This document shows positions 6,404 through 7,848 of a stretch of DNA of 7,848 nucleotides, one piece after another. The position numbers were made by a program, and so were the translations under genes. Source of the DNA: Candidatus Aenigmatarchaeota archaeon (GTDB lineage Archaea > Aenigmatarchaeota > Aenigmatarchaeia > CG10238-14 > SpSt-28); assembly GCA_025058985.1 (NCBI GenBank), contig JANXEB010000020.1, positions 1-7,848 on the forward strand, written 5' to 3'. Under the pieces are notes generated by a model. That model searched no databases and had not been told where the DNA came from. It saw only the letters and a list, made by a program, of their open reading frames with translations. Each line of letters begins with the position of its first letter. Position 1 is the first letter of the stretch.

Positions 6404-7848
6404 TTAAATAAAAAGTTTTCGTGATATATCATAAAACAAAAAAGGCTGCCAATTAGAAGCAAATTTTTCCAAATTCAAAAGTGATTTCATTTTTCTCTCT
6501 ATAAGCTTTTTGAAAAACAACACACCTTTTCTAAAGTTAGAAGGTAAAAGATATCTAGGTAAATACTTAATTTGTAAAGCTTCATTATTAAATTCTTTAA
6601 ATCCTGTATTATCCAAATAGTAATACAAGACATATTCAGGATTATCTATATAATTTTCTGGCACCTTATATCCTTTAAAAATTTTTATTACCTCATTTCT
6701 AATCTCAGGTAAGCTTAAAAGATACTTTGCATAATCAAAGAAATAATTTACAATGTGCACAAACAGCTCCGCTATAACTGCATCTTTCATTGCTGTTACC
6801 CGAGATTCATCAATTTTCCCCCAAAAAAAACTACTTGAAAACATAAATTTTAGTCTTTCTAATTGCCTACATAAAGAAAGAAGCATTATCATAAGACTTT
6901 TCTTTTCATCAAAATTGGACCACTTCCTTACTATTTTCCACAATTTTCTTGATATAAGTGGTATCCAAGAATTAGCAAAAACACTTTTTACAAAATAAAT
7001 CCAAATCTCAAACAATTCAACAAAAAACAGTGAAGACAATGCACTAACCCACTTCTTCCTAAAAAATAATTCCTCTTGATCATTAACTTCTGCAATATAC
7101 TCAGAGTACGTAACTTCCTCAAATCCCTTAAGATTAGAAAAGAAATCATACCATTTTTTGATCCTTTCGGTAATAGTATTAAAAATCTGTGTTCCTATTC
7201 TTCCTTCCAAAACATTTTTAAACTCCCTACTTATATACAAATTCCACTCCAAAACATCAATAATATCTTTTATTTTCCAAGTTTCAAGAAGATAAACAAA
7301 ATTATAAGAAGGATCTTTAAAGACAGGGGAAAAAAGAGAGATAAGATTTTCCAATTTCCACCGATACTCATCTTCAAGAGTTACTTTTGGATTTCCCCAT
7401 TTGTTATAATAAGGACGTCCTGACAATTTCATTTCTTCTAGCTCTTTAAGTCTCTGAACACTTGAAAGCATTAAATCAAGATTTTCCCATAGCTTATCAT
7501 TATCATTTGGACGAGATGCAAACAGAAGTTTCATAACATCCAAAAACGCTTGCGAAGCCTCTCTATAATACAGAAACAATGCCTCTTCTTGAATAGACTG
7601 AGAGAAACTAGGTAATATTTGCTTCCTAAGAAACTTCTCTGTATAAAACTTCCGTTTAAACTTATTAATTTTGTCAATCAAGGGTGTAAAATCAAAACTA
7701 GCAAAAATATTAATACATTCTTGTCTATTTGAAGAACAATTTTTAGCTAATTGCTTAAAACCACCCCCCAAATACTCCAAAATATTAGAAACTCTAAAAG
7801 AAAAAAAATAAGTATAAGAATCAAATTTTTTATCATAAAGCCACTTAT
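6404..7848 (-). CDS. Array paralogue A, conserved hypothetical protein (5' partial)
   Basis: At least 480 residues, of unknown function. A TTG at 7780 could start the frame, but it stays open to the window edge and the residues upstream (LYDKKFDSYTYFF) align with the N-termini of B, C and D. The true start therefore lies just outside, and the visible start is cut. Family blocks, counted from the first whole codon (7846): FASFDF 48-53, FYTEKFLRKQI 67-77, KWYDFFSNL 231-239 then VTYSEYI 245-251, EELFFRKKWV 258-267, ELFVHIVNYF 360-369 then LSLPEIR 377-383, YIDNPEYVLYYYL 399-411, LLPSNFRKG 433-441, Trp at 466. It has a longer charged insertion than its relatives at about 113-172. A six-G run on the coding strand (7764-7769) and an A8 run (7801-7808, T8 in coding sense) lie near the N-terminus. 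Confidence 0.88.
   Translation of the reverse strand, partial: KWLYDKKFDSYTYFFSFRVSNILEYLGGGFKQLAKNCSSNRQECINIFASFDFTPLIDKINKFKRKFYTEKFLRKQILPSFSQSIQEEALFLYYREASQAFLDVMKLLFASRPNDNDKLWENLDLMLSSVQRLKELEEMKLSGRPYYNKWGNPKVTLEDEYRWKLENLISLFSPVFKDPSYNFVYLLETWKIKDIIDVLEWNLYISREFKNVLEGRIGTQIFNTITERIKKWYDFFSNLKGFEEVTYSEYIAEVNDQEELFFRKKWVSALSSLFFVELFEIWIYFVKSVFANSWIPLISRKLWKIVRKWSNFDEKKSLMIMLLSLCRQLERLKFMFSSSFFWGKIDESRVTAMKDAVIAELFVHIVNYFFDYAKYLLSLPEIRNEVIKIFKGYKVPENYIDNPEYVLYYYLDNTGFKEFNNEALQIKYLPRYLLPSNFRKGVLFFKKLIERKMKSLLNLEKFASNWQPFLFYDISRKLFI
7691..7708 (-). repeat. 18-base conserved patch, copy in gene A
   Basis: The plus-strand sequence is identical to 3251-3268 in gene D, more than 4 kb away, and encodes the same F-A-S-F-D block. 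Flanking codons on both sides differ between the two genes. Confidence 0.6.

Larger units (their letters stand above)
1976..7848 (-). other. Tandem array of four paralogous genes of unknown function
   Basis: Four same-strand genes (A to D, right to left) encode proteins of similar length that share motif blocks in the same order. The blocks are F-[AT]-S-F-D near residue 45 (GFDF in C); K-E-L-Y-like near 60; a tryptophan-aromatic pair near 200 leading to Y-x-E-Y-[IV]; E-L-F-[FY]-R-[NK]-K just after it; an E-L-[FL]-V-like helix ending in L-S-x-P-x-I near 350; an L-P-[PS] turn near 400; and a single conserved Trp near the C-terminus. C is the most divergent copy, and A, B and D resemble one another more. 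Spacings are 159, 49 and 113 bp. The array continues to the window edge, so more copies may lie to the right. Calling this a family is solid by eye; its function is unknown. Confidence 0.9.

Noticed and set aside
6753..7423. Plus-strand open frames opposite gene A
   Set aside because: They lie inside gene A, whose motifs match its three paralogues; the plus-strand products show no recognisable domain.
7780..7836. Alternative starts for gene A: the TTG at 7780 and the out-of-frame ATG at 7836
   Set aside because: The upstream in-frame residues align with paralogue N-termini, so TTG 7780 is internal. The ATG at 7836 is in another frame and gives only a short T-rich-derived hydrophobic peptide.
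1976..7848. The array proteins as restriction endonucleases of the neighbouring methyltransferases
   Set aside because: I looked for a conserved PD-(D/E)xK, HNH, GIY-YIG or phospholipase-D-type motif across the four proteins and saw none; the conserved E-Y and E-L-F-F-R-K blocks look helical and do not fit these active sites.

Overview
The window is low in G+C (about 30-35% in the stretches I counted) and almost entirely coding. It uses the standard bacterial code: TGA, TAA and TAG all end genes, and Trp is TGG. None of the three array starts inside the window, nor the second methyltransferase start, has a GGAG-type Shine-Dalgarno sequence; each instead follows an A/T-rich context close to AAATAAAATT-ATG. 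That fits a bacterium with weak Shine-Dalgarno use, such as a Bacteroidota-like lineage, or one with leaderless mRNAs. The lineage cannot be fixed from this window.

Left part (1-2002, plus strand): two DNA methyltransferase genes 33 bp apart, probably one operon. The first is the C-terminal part of a beta-class, HinfI-like N6-adenine methyltransferase that enters from the left edge. The second is a complete gamma-class N6-adenine methyltransferase with NPPY catalytic motif. Together they look like the modification half of a restriction-modification system. No restriction endonuclease is recognisable in the window.

Right part (1976-7848, minus strand): a tandem array of four same-strand genes for proteins of about 440-480 residues that are clearly paralogous by eye yet strongly diverged. 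I name them A (7848-6404, 5' end cut by the window edge), B (6244-4913), C (4863-3505) and D (3391-1976) in transcription order. They share at least six colinear motif blocks, are very rich in Phe and Tyr, and match no family I can name. Genes B, C and D are each preceded by nearly the same 18-base leader directly at the start codon. Comparing paralogues moves the start of B 21 codons downstream and that of C two codons downstream of the longest open frames. The last gene, D, converges on and overlaps the second methyltransferase by 27 bp.

How the halves relate is inference. The array may be an accessory or defence-associated lineage-specific expansion beside a restriction-modification locus, or simply an unrelated neighbour. 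The main lead is the four-copy unknown family with its conserved leader and a DNA-level conserved patch. Secondary points are the pairing of two methyltransferase classes without a visible nuclease, and abrupt strand-asymmetry (codon-choice) blocks inside single genes.
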